Origin: Lamellibrachia columna
Taxonomy: Eukaryota; Annelida; Polychaeta; Sabellida; Siboglinidae
Direction of reading: 5' to 3'
Assembly (NCBI GenBank): GCA_963662155.1
Contig: OY759267.1
Coordinates: 11,717,623-11,781,622 of the forward strand
DNA: 64,000 bases
The stretch's first letter is position 1; each line of letters starts with the position of its first letter. A program made the position numbers and the translations under genes. Below, piece after piece: positions 23,235 through 33,567 of the stretch. The notes beneath the pieces are model-generated. The model did not search any database. It worked only from the letters and a program-made list of their open reading frames with translations, and was not told the origin of the DNA.

Positions 23235-24580
23235 CTGACATGATCTTCGCAATGCGACAAATACGAGAAAAGTGTCGCGAACAAAACCAAGACCTCTACA
23301 CAGTCTTCATATACCTTACAAATGCTTTTGATTCAGTCAATAGAACAGGGCTGTGGAAACTGTTAGCAAAAGTTGGCTGTCCAGACATGTTCGCTGACGT
23401 AATACGATAATATCACGATGGCATGATGGCCAGAGTGCAAGACCAAGGGACAGAATCAGATGTGTGATGGCGCCAATGCTGTTCTGAATTATATTTTCCA
23501 TCATGCTCCAAGATGCTTTCCGCGATAACGATCTAGGCGTTTACATTAAATTTCGCACTAACGGAAACATATTCAATCTACAGCGCCTGAAAGCCAATAC
23601 CAAGACTACTACTTGTCCGAGACCTGCTGTTTGCTGATGACTGTGCACTCATTGCACACTCAATCAACGATATAAAGAGAATCATCGACTCTTTTGCTAA
23701 AGCAGCCCGCCGATTTGGACTCGCAATCAGTCTAAAGAATATGGAAATTATGTTCCAACCAAAGCCTGGCACCAACCATGTACCACCAAATATTGCTATT
23801 GACAAATGCCGTGGATAAATTCACGTACCTGGGAAGTATGTTGTCCGAAAATGCAATGCTTGATGGTGACATCTCTGCCCGTCTTGGAAAAGCAAGTGCT
23901 TCTTTCGGCAAACTAACCAAGCACCTCTGGAATGAACGTGGCGTGTGCCTGAGCACGAATGTCAGCGTGTATTGTGCCGTCGTACTTACAACCCTGCTCT
24001 ACGGATGTGAGGCATGGACCCCATACCGACGACATATCAAATGACTAGATCAGTTTCACATGCGCTGCCTACGACAGATAGCAGACATCAAATGGCAAGA
24101 TATGGTGCCAAACACTGAAGTACTAGAACAATGGGGAATCGAGTTCCACATCAAACGAGCACAACTCCGATGGTCTGGTCACCTGGTCCGTATGAGTGAT
24201 GACAGCATACCCAATGCGCTGTATTATGGCCAACTGAAAACCAGTTGCCGAACAAGAGGCGGCCAAAGAAAAATATAAAAAGACGTAATAAAATCAACGC
24301 TGAAGTCCTGCTCCATCCCTCTTAACACATGGGAAGCGACAGCAACAAATCGCCCTCTCTGGCATCACACTTGCCACACCAGTCTACAGGACTTCGAGCA
24401 GAAACGACTACAGATAATCAAAGACCGGAGAACACAGCGGAAGAATGGTTAACCTCCGCAGGGACCTGCGACCACCTATGACTGTACTGTCTGTGGACGC
24501 CAATACGCATTGCGCATCGGCTTGCACAGTCACCAGAGAAAGCACAACTGACTCGGGACGAGATCCGTTGTTTGACGGCT
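23235..24580 (+). pseudogene. Non-LTR RT C-terminal half with C2H2 zinc finger
   Basis: It continues the RT with ADMIFAMRQIREKCREQNQ, TNAFDSVNRTGLW, FADDCALIAHS (FADD at 23630-23641, frame changed), FTYLGSMLSENAML, VVLTTLLYGCEAWTP and RWSGHLVRMSDD. Near the end is CTVCGRQYALRIGLHSHQRK (24483-24545), a C2H2 finger of the kind seen at the C-terminus of several animal non-LTR polyproteins. Several stops and shifts are present. The finger probably helped nucleic-acid binding; that is inferred. Confidence 0.75.
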
Positions 24581-24585
24581 CACTC

Positions 24586-24586
24586 C

Positions 24587-24648
<62 letters not shown>

Positions 24649-24702
24649 ATATGCGCGGACGTCTGAGTACAACGGCAGTAAGCGCGGACGTCTTACTACA
24701 AC
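24586..24702. repeat. (TA)n tail and a 2x GCGCGGACGTCT repeat
   Basis: 24586-24652 is a TA-rich microsatellite that probably serves as the 3' tail of the non-LTR element. GCGCGGACGTCT occurs twice, 35-36 bases apart, right after it. Confidence 0.8.
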
Positions 24703-25019
24703 GCAAAATGGTGTGGCGATTCTTCTCTTCTCCACCTGCCAGCTGCCAGTGTTCGGTTGCGTAACTCCGCAACATATACATATCATAATTATATATTATT
24801 ATGTAATCAAAGAACATAAATATAAGGAGGACGTCTCATGTGTTTGGCCACAAATTATGCAAGACAAATAGTTTATACATTTAGTCTGAATCAACAGCCC
24901 ACACAAATACTGATTATATGTAGTAAATATCAATGGATTTTAGTTGCTATTAAAGGGGGTTGTCTAAACAATTAAGCGAGCAACTCAACATATAAAATTT
25001 AGGGGTACATTTAAAATTT

Positions 25020-25645
25020 ACGACACTAAGAGGTAATCCCCAAAATAAAAGGGTAGTTTAAATTTAAAAGTGATCACCTCACTTCATTTTTGAGATGATC
25101 CCTTAATGTATAGCTAGTTAACTTGTTAATTACTTCTTACATATTTTGTGATGATCCTTTAACTTTTTTTTGAGAAAACCCATTCATTTTATGAGATGAC
25201 CCCTTAATTTATTTAACTTTTTCAAGACGACCACTTGATTTTATGAGTTGACCCCATAATGTTTTGAGATGATCAGCTAGTTCATTATTGAATTACCCCT
25301 TAATGACTCCTTTTTAAATTATACTTTAAATTGTTTTTTAATAAAATCCCTTAATTTTAGTAATATTTAAAAATACTTTAGTTACCTTTTAATCGTTGAA
25401 TATTTTAGTTGACTGAAATTACCCTTAACTTAATTTTTTTAGATAACCCCTTGATTGTTTCATCTGATCCCTTATTTTATTATTTTTGCTATCAGACTTA
25501 AGTTTCTAATATATCACATTGCATTTTGAGATTTCCCCTAAGTTGTTTGATCCCTTAATTTGATGAAATGATGATCAGGTATTTCTTTTTAAGCATTTTT
25601 AATGATCCCTTAAATAACTGTTTGAGATGATCCCTTAATTGAGCA
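25020..25645. repeat. Degenerate minisatellite, GATGATCCCTTAATTTT units
   Basis: TGAGATGATCCCTTAATTT and variants (ACGACCACTTGATTTTATG, TTGACCCCATAATG) recur every 20-60 bases. There is no coding potential. Confidence 0.7.
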
Positions 25646-25704
25646 TAGATTACCTCAGAGCTAGTGTATACCGAGCTGTGTCACTCCGACCTGCGTTAAG
25701 TTAA

Positions 25705-26107
25705 GGAACAGTGTAGATAGGACATGAGCAAGGTTGTTGTTACTTCCGCAGCAGATGAGAATCATTATTATGAAGAAAGCCATAGTTGGAACAGCATTGC
25801 AAAGCAACTACACATTTGCCGGAGGACTGTGATGAAGCACCAGTTGTCCGACACCGTTCATGAGAGGACAGGCAGAAATCGAGAAGATGACCACTCACGA
25901 AAATCACGTTATTAACCAATGTTGGCTGATTGGAGAAAGACATCTAAGACGTTGACAAGAGAGCTGCAGATAAACTTGAAGCTGCAAGGAAGTGCTGATT
26001 GGAGAAAGACATCTAAGACGTTGACAAGAGAGCTGCAGATAACCTTGAAGCTGCCAGGAAGAGCTAGAGCATTAGAAATCTTCAGTGGGAAGAAGTGTTT
26101 TGTTTAG
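25705..26107 (+). pseudogene. Tc1/mariner-like transposase N-terminal relic, copy 2
   Basis: Same module as at 11.2 kb: ENHYYEESHSWNSIAKQLH, ICRRTVMKHQLSDTV, then, after a frame change, ADWRKTSKTLTRELQINLKL. A 69-bp unit (23 codons) is tandemly duplicated in frame at 25925-25993 and 25994-26062. No DDE domain follows. HTH similarity is the only basis for the family call. Confidence 0.4.
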
Positions 26108-26745
26108 GTGCGTCATGTGTTTATCAGTTGATTTTATAGGTTTGACTCCATCCCAAGGTTATTACAGTGTAGTACCAATGAAAATAAACCCTAAAACATA
26201 ACATTGCCTAGCAACTGTTTAAGTTGATATATTAGTAATAACGGTCCATTGATTCATGTTTACAGATATTACAAAAGGAAAACTCACATAAGTTTACAAT
26301 AAAATGAAAAATAAAGCATGACAATATTGATTATAAGTTTTATATTTTTTTTAAAGTTGAATTTCAATGTTACACGAAATGCAAATTTCTTAAACTTTCA
26401 TTTCTTTTCAAAAATAATATAATTTTTATTATTTCGAAATGGTTTATAAATCAACACTACTACTTGTGTAGTACCAACATATAAAAGACGTGACATGCAA
26501 AATGTGACAAGGGGCAACACAACACCAATTTAATAATAATTGACACACCAGGGGAAACACCCTTAATGATCTCTTTATAATGTCTGATTTGCATGTATTC
26601 AACATCGGGTTTGCACACAGCTATGGATCAGTATAATTGACACTGCAAACTGCATGTTTGATAGTAAGTTCCATAATGAAGCTTAGTACTATATTGTACT
26701 GTTTTTCAAATTATGCTGTTTTTGTTTGTGGGTTTGGTGACTAAA
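25740..26745 (+). repeat. ~1-kb interspersed repeat, copy 2
   Basis: It matches 11260-12240 in the same orientation, with a roughly 100-bp extra AT-rich piece near 26330-26430. It lacks the left arm of the hairpin found in copy 1. Confidence 0.8.
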
Positions 26746-26749
26746 GATA

Positions 26750-27600
26750 AAGTTAAATGGATCATATCTTATTGTTTATATTACCCTGGGCATATTAAAT
26801 AAATATGTCACATAACTATTTGTTTTATCACAATTAACTTACCTCACTATGTTGTGTTATTACAGCGTGTACGAAAATGTCATACTGTTATGTAAACAGT
26901 CGTTATCAACTAAGAAAATTGTCCATTACTAAGTCTATTTCACACGCATCACACACGTAACTAAAAATGTGTCATACACGATTTTTTTTTTTTAAATAAC
27001 CCATCAGTCATATAAATATGCATAGTATACAAATACACGTGCTTAATTATGATAAAGCAACTTATTAACATGCTACAATAACTTCATAGACTTTGGCAAT
27101 ATTTGCTAATAACCAATTCACCCGTCTGAATTTAGATTTTTGTGCAACCCACATATATTTTTTCTTAAATCCATTACTTATCTAACTATTAAAAAACACG
27201 TAGAACAATGCAATGATAAAAATTAATGGTCGGCAATACTTTGATAAGGATCTGCAAAGTGGCAAAGATAAATAATGTTGTCTGAATGTCATACACACCA
27301 CACATAACGCTGCCACTGGAATAGTTTTCAATTTCTGATGGCTGCTGCCATATCATAAAAATATTAAACAAAATAGATCGAAACCCCCAATATCAACTGA
27401 CAACAATAACACTGCCACTGACTCTGTCACTCAGTCTCAGTGTCCTGTCACCGCCACCGGCGATGCGATGCGATGGTGATGTGTGCAATTGTTCGTTTGT
27501 GTTCTTGCCTTGATTCAACAGATGTCCAGTTGTATAACCACGTCAGTTGTGAAGACTACATTGCCAGGTTTAAGGAGGTTAGAATAATAATAAAGGACAT
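26750..27600. other. No gene seen
   Basis: AT-rich sequence with no recognisable coding region or family repeat. Confidence 0.4.
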
Positions 27601-27608
27601 TAAACGAG

Positions 27609-27690
27609 AAAAAAAACGCAATAAGATATACCGCGGATTGAACCCTGGCTACGAATGCTCTACCGCTAAGCCACGACAGCTCACACGGAA
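27609..27690 (-). ncRNA. tRNA-like sequence / tRNA-derived SINE head (pseudogene)
   Basis: On the minus strand an A-box-like TGGCTTAGCGG (27663-27673) and a B-box-like GGTTCAATCC (27635-27644) are followed by eight T (27609-27616), a Pol III terminator. The A and B boxes are only about 18 nt apart, closer than in a tRNA. The anticodon arm is therefore shortened and this is not a working tRNA. It could be a SINE head or a deleted tRNA pseudogene. Confidence 0.5.
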
Positions 27691-27718
27691 AGTTGCACTG
27701 AATTTGTTATGTATCTTC

Positions 27719-27765
27719 TGCAAGAACTCGGCGGTTCTCGCAGCGAGAACTCCACGGTTCTTGCA
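27719..27765. repeat. Quasi-palindrome, 23-bp arms
   Basis: Arms 27719-27741 and 27743-27765 pair at about 18 of 23 positions around a single base. The outer TGCAAGAAC/GTTCTTGCA and the inner GTTCTCGC/GCGAGAAC match perfectly. Confidence 0.85.
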
Positions 27766-28284
27766 GAACTCGACAGGTTTTGCCTCATACGGAACAATGT
27801 CTGTCCGGCTACCATTCGAAATCAATTAAGACCTATTGTCATGGTTGACGCGGCATACAATTTGGCGATGGGTGGTTACAATTAAACATATAGGCTGCCT
27901 ATTATTACAATGTCTATGTATTACCACCGTATTATCAAAACAAAATTATAATTACTCCAACTGGAACACGCAGCTGCGCGGACATACCCCATGCTACCAG
28001 TTAGCGACGCAATTATTTTGATAAACTCGGTATACAATAGTGAGATTTATTTGTGCTACGACAACAACAAAACATTAACTTTTACAATGGTTTCAGCACA
28101 TCTCATTGCATGTATTAGTGTATATGTGACTGTATTTCAGTACAAATGTAAAATTACATAAACATTTTGTATTTAAATGTTTTATTTGATAATTTCTTAC
28201 AAAGATAAAGGAATCAAATCGCAAGCACATATGTTAGTTGTGTGTCAGTGTGTGCTAGGTGCTATTGTGTGAAACGGTTCTGAA

Positions 28285-28361
28285 ACCACAAACCACATGG
28301 TGTGGTCAATAATAAGGTGTGCAGACATGCTTCAGCATGTGGACATGCCCCACCTTCCCCT
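28285..28361 (-). mobile_element. Terminal fragment of the pogo-like family found at 52.6 kb
   Basis: The end GTGGACATGCCCCACCTTCC, then CC and TA, plus the adjoining GGTCAATAAT, match the reverse complement of the left end of the 52554-54893 element. A small internal duplication (ACATGCTTCAGCATGTGGAC) adds a hairpin. No second end was found nearby. Confidence 0.55.
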
Positions 28362-29130
28362 ACACATTTTAACTGTCAATGCAAGCATGCAAGGACACAA
28401 TATGTGTATGTACACACACATGCTCACTTTCTTTAACCCAAGGTGTCATTTATTTTATTACAACCATGTCTCTGCACAACGCTGTATAGTTTTCAAGAGT
28501 GCCATGTTAATGTATTCATAAGAAGAATTACAGCACATCTACAATTATCGGATAATCTACTAACATCGCTGTTAAAAAAACCCGACAAAATGGGTCGTTG
28601 TGTAACATCTTAGTGCCATATTTGTACAGGATAATTCACTATTCAAGCTACCACAAGTTCTGCATGAAGCATGCATTTTAAATGACACCAACTTTACCAA
28701 CATGGAAACCACAATCTTCTACATACAGCCTGTAATTGGTCTCTGCAAACAAGGAATGTACACAAACCACACACTCGAACTACATGGCAGCTACAGAGCA
28801 ACAAGTGAATCAACAAGACATTTCCATCAGTAGCTTATATAATAAATCTCAACAAAGACTGTAGGCATTAGTCATCCCACTTAATTTTAACAGTTTCAAA
28901 AGTTATTATAAATAAACTACATTAAAGCATATAATTTACTGGTATCATCAATAGTATTATTACCATGCAGCAATCATTGGGTTTTTGTAAATCATTAAAA
29001 TCATTTAATTCCATATAATTATGTAACATTTTGCAACACCTGTAAAAAAATCTGAACTTGCACTGTTTCACAACAGTGATAAAACATGTATTGAATATCA
29101 TCACATATCCAATATAAACATTCAATGAAA
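28362..29130. other. No gene seen
   Basis: AT-rich, no recognisable coding exon or repeat family. It would lie downstream of the JmjC gene on the minus strand. Confidence 0.4.
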
Positions 29131-29154
29131 ACATTGTTAATAAAAGTTCAAAAC

Positions 29155-29160
29155 TTTATT
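29155..29160 (-). promoter_or_regulatory. Candidate polyadenylation signal AATAAA
   Basis: AATAAA on the minus strand about 295 bases after the candidate stop of the JmjC gene (29454-29456). Position fits; cleavage is not demonstrated. Confidence 0.35.
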
Positions 29161-29344
29161 GTTGGAAGCAATTCACTGACTTTTGGTGAATACGTTAAAA
29201 CACAAGATTCATTATGGGAGCTGCAAAGGTCACAATTTCAAATAGTGGAGACAACATTGATATGCATAGTTCTGTATATGGTGTGTATGGTGGAAGACAT
29301 CAGTGGGTGAAACCCGTTGATTTGGAGTCCATCCATCATACTAT

Positions 29345-29490
29345 AATTCAATCATCCAGTTGGGATGGGACACCTGGTAATTGGAGTTCTCCAAGTTACT
29401 GCACTTTTGTTGGGATGGGACCTGGTAACTGGAGTTCTCTGTGTTACTGCACTTCAGTCATCCAGTTGGGATGGGACCTGGTACCGAGAC
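29345..29490 (-). repeat. Small tandem repeat over the end of the last JmjC exon, 3 units
   Basis: On the minus strand TACCAGGTCCCATCCCAAC occurs at the exon end and twice more downstream, about 60 bases apart (the last copy with a GT insertion). If 29478 were a splice junction, this would be a third junction array. If the exon reads through to TGA at 29454, it is a repeat of coding tail and 3'UTR. Confidence 0.7.
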
Positions 29491-29588
29491 TGCCCTGGAT
29501 CAATGCCCATCTGCATGAGGACATCTTTCGTCACCTCAGCTCCTTTTGCCAGAAGATTTGTTGGTAGAACAGACATTACAACCTTCAC
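29454..29588 (-). CDS. JmjC oxygenase gene, last visible exon
   Basis: On the minus strand an acceptor GATTGCAG is followed by GTGAAGGTTG..., phase 0. It encodes VKVVMSVLPTNLLAKGAEVT, then KDVLMQMGIDPGQSRYQ and VPSQLDD, with a TGA at 29454-29456. It joins smoothly to the 36.4-kb exon (SPAEQ then VKVVMSVLP). A CAG/GTCCCA at 29478 could be a donor but is weak; read-through to the stop with AATAAA about 300 bases on is more likely. This is a helical C-terminal tail after the catalytic domain. The acceptor region is the founder of the 29.6-30.3-kb array. Confidence 0.7.
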   Translation of the reverse strand: MKVVMSVLPTNLLAKGAEVTKDVLMQMGIDPGQSRYQVPSQLDD

Positions 29589-30345
29589 CTGCAATCATAA
29601 AGCTACACTCAAAGAACATACATTACAAGCTTCACCTGCAATCACCATGCTACATTCAAAGAACAAACATTACAAGCTTCACCTGCAATCACTACATTCA
29701 AAGAACAGACATTACAACCTTCACCTGCAATCACAAAGCTCCAGTCAAAGAACATACATTACAAGCTTCACCTGCAATCACCATGCTACATTCAAAGAAC
29801 TTACATTACAACCTTCACCTGTAATCACCATGTTACATTAAAAGAACAGACATTGCAAACTTCACCTGCAGTCACATGGCTACATTCAAAGAACATACAT
29901 TACAACCTTCACATGCAATCACAAAGCTACAATCAAAGAACTTACATTACAACCTTCACCTGCAATCACCATGTTACATTCAAAGAATAGACATTGCAAC
30001 CTTCACCTACAATCACATGGCTACATTCAAAGAACATACATTACAACCTTCACATGCAATCACAAAGCTACAAACAAAGAACAGCTGTTGCAACCTTCAC
30101 CTGCAATCACATGGCTACATTCAAAGAACATACATTACAACCTTCACATGCAATCACCATGCTACAATCAAAGAACAGCTGTTGCAACCTTCACCTGCAA
30201 TCACATGGCTACATTCAAAGAACATACATTACAACCTTCACATGCAATCACAAAGCTACAATCAAAGAACTTACATTACAACCTTCACCTGCAATCACAT
30301 GGCTACATTCAAAGAACAAACATTATAACCTTTACCTCCAATCAC
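29566..30345 (-). repeat. Minisatellite made of the 3' splice junction (47-bp unit, ~17 units)
   Basis: The unit on the minus strand is about 24 intronic bases ending GGTGATTGCAG plus about 23 exonic bases starting GTGAAGGTTG. The first copy is the genuine exon border at 29588/29589. Further copies extend upstream into the intron every 47 bases (one gap of 42) to about 30340. About 13 of 17 keep AG/GT at the border. Those near 29908, 30050, 30145 and 30239 have TGCATGTGAAG instead. ORFs over the array are products of it. Confidence 0.9.
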
Positions 30346-31330
30346 AAGGGTGCACACAGTCATTAGTGGTGACTATTGTGGGTAGTTTTACTGTTGCGAT
30401 AGTATTGCTATAACTATCGAGATAGTATCATAAAAGCTTAAATTAATACAGACCTGCCTACACCAAAAATGTCTTGTCAGTAATGCTGCTCTCATACTAA
30501 TTATGCCATCATACTAATTATGCCATCATACTAATTATGCCATCATACTAATTTTCAGGATTACAGGCCTGCTGTCAGTAATAGTTCAAAACCATGTCAA
30601 GTATTGTCAGAAAAACGGCACCACTGTCAGTAATACTTTAATACTGGTTCATTCCTATGGCGATGGTTGCCCCAAAACCAAGCTATCATTAATAAACCAA
30701 GAGAGGTGTTTTGAAGTGTTCAGTTATCAGAACAGTAATGCAGTAATAACTCATAACCAGAATTAGTAGAAATGTGCAGAAGCGTAACTGTGTTTAATGC
30801 AAATGCATCTATAGCCAATTTACACTGTCTAGAACTGTTGTACTGTACTATCTTTTAAAGTCGAACTTTAAGCAACTGAAAGAACCTGAATAATTTTGTG
30901 TCTTTGAATATTAAATTAATCATTGAAACTTGAATTTAATGTAAAACATTCAAGACATCATGCTGACTCAAGCATAATTCCAAATTATAGTCAGATTATG
31001 TAAACAGCAAATAATAAATACCACTCTGAGATTTAAACTGAAAACTTTACTATGGAGAAAAGCAAAGGATAATCTGGGTGCCAATGTGTGGTAGTCTCTA
31101 AATTATAAGTTCAGAATCGACAGGTGCAATTTGTAACAAAGAACACATTGAATTTTACATTGCGACATCTAGTTTTATCAACACAAGACACATCTGATTA
31201 GGGTGCTGTTAGCCTACTTCAGGCCTGGTCTCCTTAGAGAGAGATCTGTGATAGGCACTTTTTAAGTCACAGCTGACTCAGTTCGACTTGACAACAAGTA
31301 GAGCTTCAAGGGTATCATCTACCAAGGAAT
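30346..31330. other. Intron sequence, no gene; short 17-bp repeat
   Basis: Apart from about four copies of ATACTAATTATGCCATC (30493-30555), nothing recognisable is present. It lies in the last intron of the JmjC gene. Confidence 0.5.
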
Positions 31331-32236
31331 TTCTCACGGGATCGTAAGAATGCCCAGCATAACATCCGAGACATCACGTAATGGCAGCTCTCCATTGTGG
31401 TAAATTTTGTGCCCAATGTTCTTCCAGATATGGTCCATTCTTGCAGCCATACAGTCAGCTATGTCTGCGTACTGGTAGAGGGAGAGTTATTCCAGCAGCG
31501 AGTTCTTCATCGATCCTGCAGGGATTAGAATTGTATATATGTCCAAGAAGAACAGAAAGTCAGCTGACTGTGTGTTCACCTGAAGTCTAGCATCGGCCAC
31601 TTCTGCATGCTTGAGCAACTCCTGTTGAAGTGGTAGCTTTGCAACAAGGTAATCACAGACTACAACACAGTACCTTTTGAAAACTCCTCCAGTCTGCTCT
31701 CTCGAAGGGCTCGCTTCTCTTTCTCTGCAATGAAGGCCCGGATGTCTTCACCAATGATGAGGTCTGCGTGTGATTTTTCGTGATATGGAAGCTTGTATTG
31801 GACCACTTCCATACTCGACTTGCCTTGGAGGGCGACAGGCTTGACAAATCCCACAAACATGTCAAGTAGCAATTTCTGCAAACTTCTGCACATTGAATGC
31901 ACTTTAGGTTCATCTGACTGCAAGCTGGGCAAAACTGCATTGAACACCTTATTGGTGTAGTGCAAGAAAATGCAGTATAGATGGTTAGTCAGGGATTTCA
32001 GGAACAACACAATCCTGTCCACTTGCTCATGCTGCGCAGATGTTCCTTTGTCCTAGGCAGACTTCTGCCTGCTCTTCCTCGAAGAAAGCCTTCAATGCTT
32101 CCCAATTCTTGAGCAATCATTCAAGGCATTTGTCAATGCCAAGCCATCGGATGCAAACATGTTTGAGCATCTTCAGTTGCTCAACACCATAGAGGTCTTG
32201 AAAGTCAGCAAATCGAGGCTTCCTTGTGGTACTCTT
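31330..32236 (-). pseudogene. hAT-type transposase-derived relic (ZNF862/DUF4371-like)
   Basis: On the minus strand, with stops and frameshifts, are MLKHVCIRWLGIDKCLE, KNWEALKAFFEEEQAEV, RIVLFLKSLTNHLYCIFLHY, LPSLQSDEPKVHSMCRSLQK, DYLVAKLPLQQELLKHAEVA and finally DVMLGILTIP. The arrangement and the closing ILTIP match the hAT-like proteins annotated as ZNF862/SCAND3-type in animals, where HSNA.CERVFS would follow; here it is cut off. It sits in the last intron of the JmjC gene, same strand, and its 5' side is cut by CR1 copy C. The family call is by motif resemblance. Confidence 0.6.
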
Positions 32237-33567
32237 CATTATTTAAAAAGGGTTCGAGAAATAAGTAAGAGAATTACAGATCAGTGAGTTTAACATCAGT
32301 GATTTGTAAATTATTAGAAAGGTTAATTAAAGACCATATGGTGGACTTCCTTGTTAGGCATAAATTATTAAATTCATCTCAACATGCTTAACAAATATGT
32401 TTTTTTGTGTGAAGAAATCACTAAGTGGATAGACGAGGGATCGCCAGTAGATATTATCTACTTAGATTTTCAGAAAGCTTTTGACAAAGTGCCACATCAA
32501 AGATTACTACTTAAATTAAAAGCCCATGGTATCGGGGATGGCATAATCGACTGGATAGAACAATGGCTGACTGACAGAAGATATCATGTTGTAGTAGATG
32601 GAAAGGTTTCAAACTGGACATTAATTTTTAGAGGGGTACCACAAGGATCAGTATTAGGACATTTATTATTTTTAATATATATCAATGACTTGGACGACAA
32701 TATAAAGCAACATACTGAAATTTGCGGATGATACAAGTCTTTAGAAAGGTTAACATGGTGATAAACAACATTTACAAAACGATCTAGACAAATTAGTTAA
32801 ATTGTCTTAAAAATGGCAGATGTTATTCAATTTTGGGAAATGTAAATGCCTACATACAGGACACAGGAACTTGGATATAAACTATAATATGGGAGATATT
32901 GTTTTAGGTACTACTGTAAAAGAAAAGCCTTAGGAATAACAATAAGTGCTGATATAGTTTCAGAACAGTGTGGTATTGCCTCTTCAAAGGGTAATCAAAT
33001 TCTTGGGTTGATTAGGAGAAACATAACATACAAGGAAAAAAGATAACCTCTGTATAAAGCAATAGTTAGACCTCATTTAGAATACTGTATACAAGCGTAG
33101 AGGCCATATCGTAAGAGGGATACAGATACGCTTAACTCAGACGACAGCAACTAAAATTATTCCAGAACTGAGAGACCCTAGTTATGAAGAACGCCTGAAA
33201 GAATGTGGTTTACCAACTCTAGAGACAAGAAGGTTAAGAGGAGATCAGACTGAAATTTTTAAGATATTGAATGGGTACGAAAATATTGATAGAAATATGT
33301 TTTTCTCACTCAAGAAAGATAGTAGAACTAGAGGACATGAGGTAAAATTAGTAAAGAATCAATGTAGATTGGATATCAGGAAGTACTCGTTCTCAGTCTC
33401 TCATTGTGTAACAGCTAGCAGCATGAATATGTTTAAAAACAAAGTTAACACATATTTCAGGAGGGTGGGTTACACGTAGATGAACATTGTTGGACCCTCG
33501 ATAAGCCAATGGCTTCCTTGTCCACTTGTCATCTGGGCCTTTGGCTTGGATGGCAAATCTTGTTAAA
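32237..33567 (+). mobile_element. CR1-like retrotransposon, 5'-truncated (copy C)
   Basis: Plus-strand copy beginning at LFKKGSRNK of ORF2 and ending with TGGCAAATCTTGTTAAAT, the common 3' end. Its 3' flank (CTAGGAAGTTC) is part of the T1 repeat family, matching 48080. Confidence 0.85.
32240..33478 (+). pseudogene. CR1 ORF2 fragment (copy C)
   Basis: RT motifs YLDFQKAFDKVPHQ, FRGVPQGSVLGHLLFLIYIN and LKFADDTS (frame changed near 32700) are followed by the C-terminal ENIDRNMFFSLKKDSRTRGH and a stop near 33476. Relative to copy A about 23 bases are missing after TCTCAACATG, bounded by CATG on both sides. Multiple shifts and stops make it inactive. Confidence 0.8.

Larger units (their letters stand above)
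18970..24652 (+). mobile_element. Non-LTR retrotransposon with C2H2 C-terminus, split by a pogo-like element
   Basis: The endonuclease end, RT and a C-terminal zinc finger lie in order on the plus strand at 18970-20358 and 23235-24580. A (TA)n-rich tail follows at 24586-24652. The RT is interrupted between GRGT and ADMIF by a 2.87-kb inverted-repeat element. Removing it restores a continuous homology, although the copy already has other stops and frameshifts. It is RTE/I-like by architecture; the clade is not resolved. Confidence 0.8.

Noticed and set aside
22318..24817. Tyr/Ile-rich frames and TH repeats
   Set aside because: They are products of (TA)n and (TG)n microsatellites.
27440..27829. 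129-residue open frame
   Set aside because: It runs over the tRNA-like unit and a quasi-palindrome and has no recognisable domain.
29478..29479. CAG/GTCCCA as donor of a further exon
   Set aside because: Weak donor, and no following exon was found. Read-through to a TGA with AATAAA downstream is simpler, though not excluded.
29365..30413. Overlapping 130-158-residue frames
   Set aside because: They are translations of the 47-bp array, on the strand opposite the exon from which it derives.
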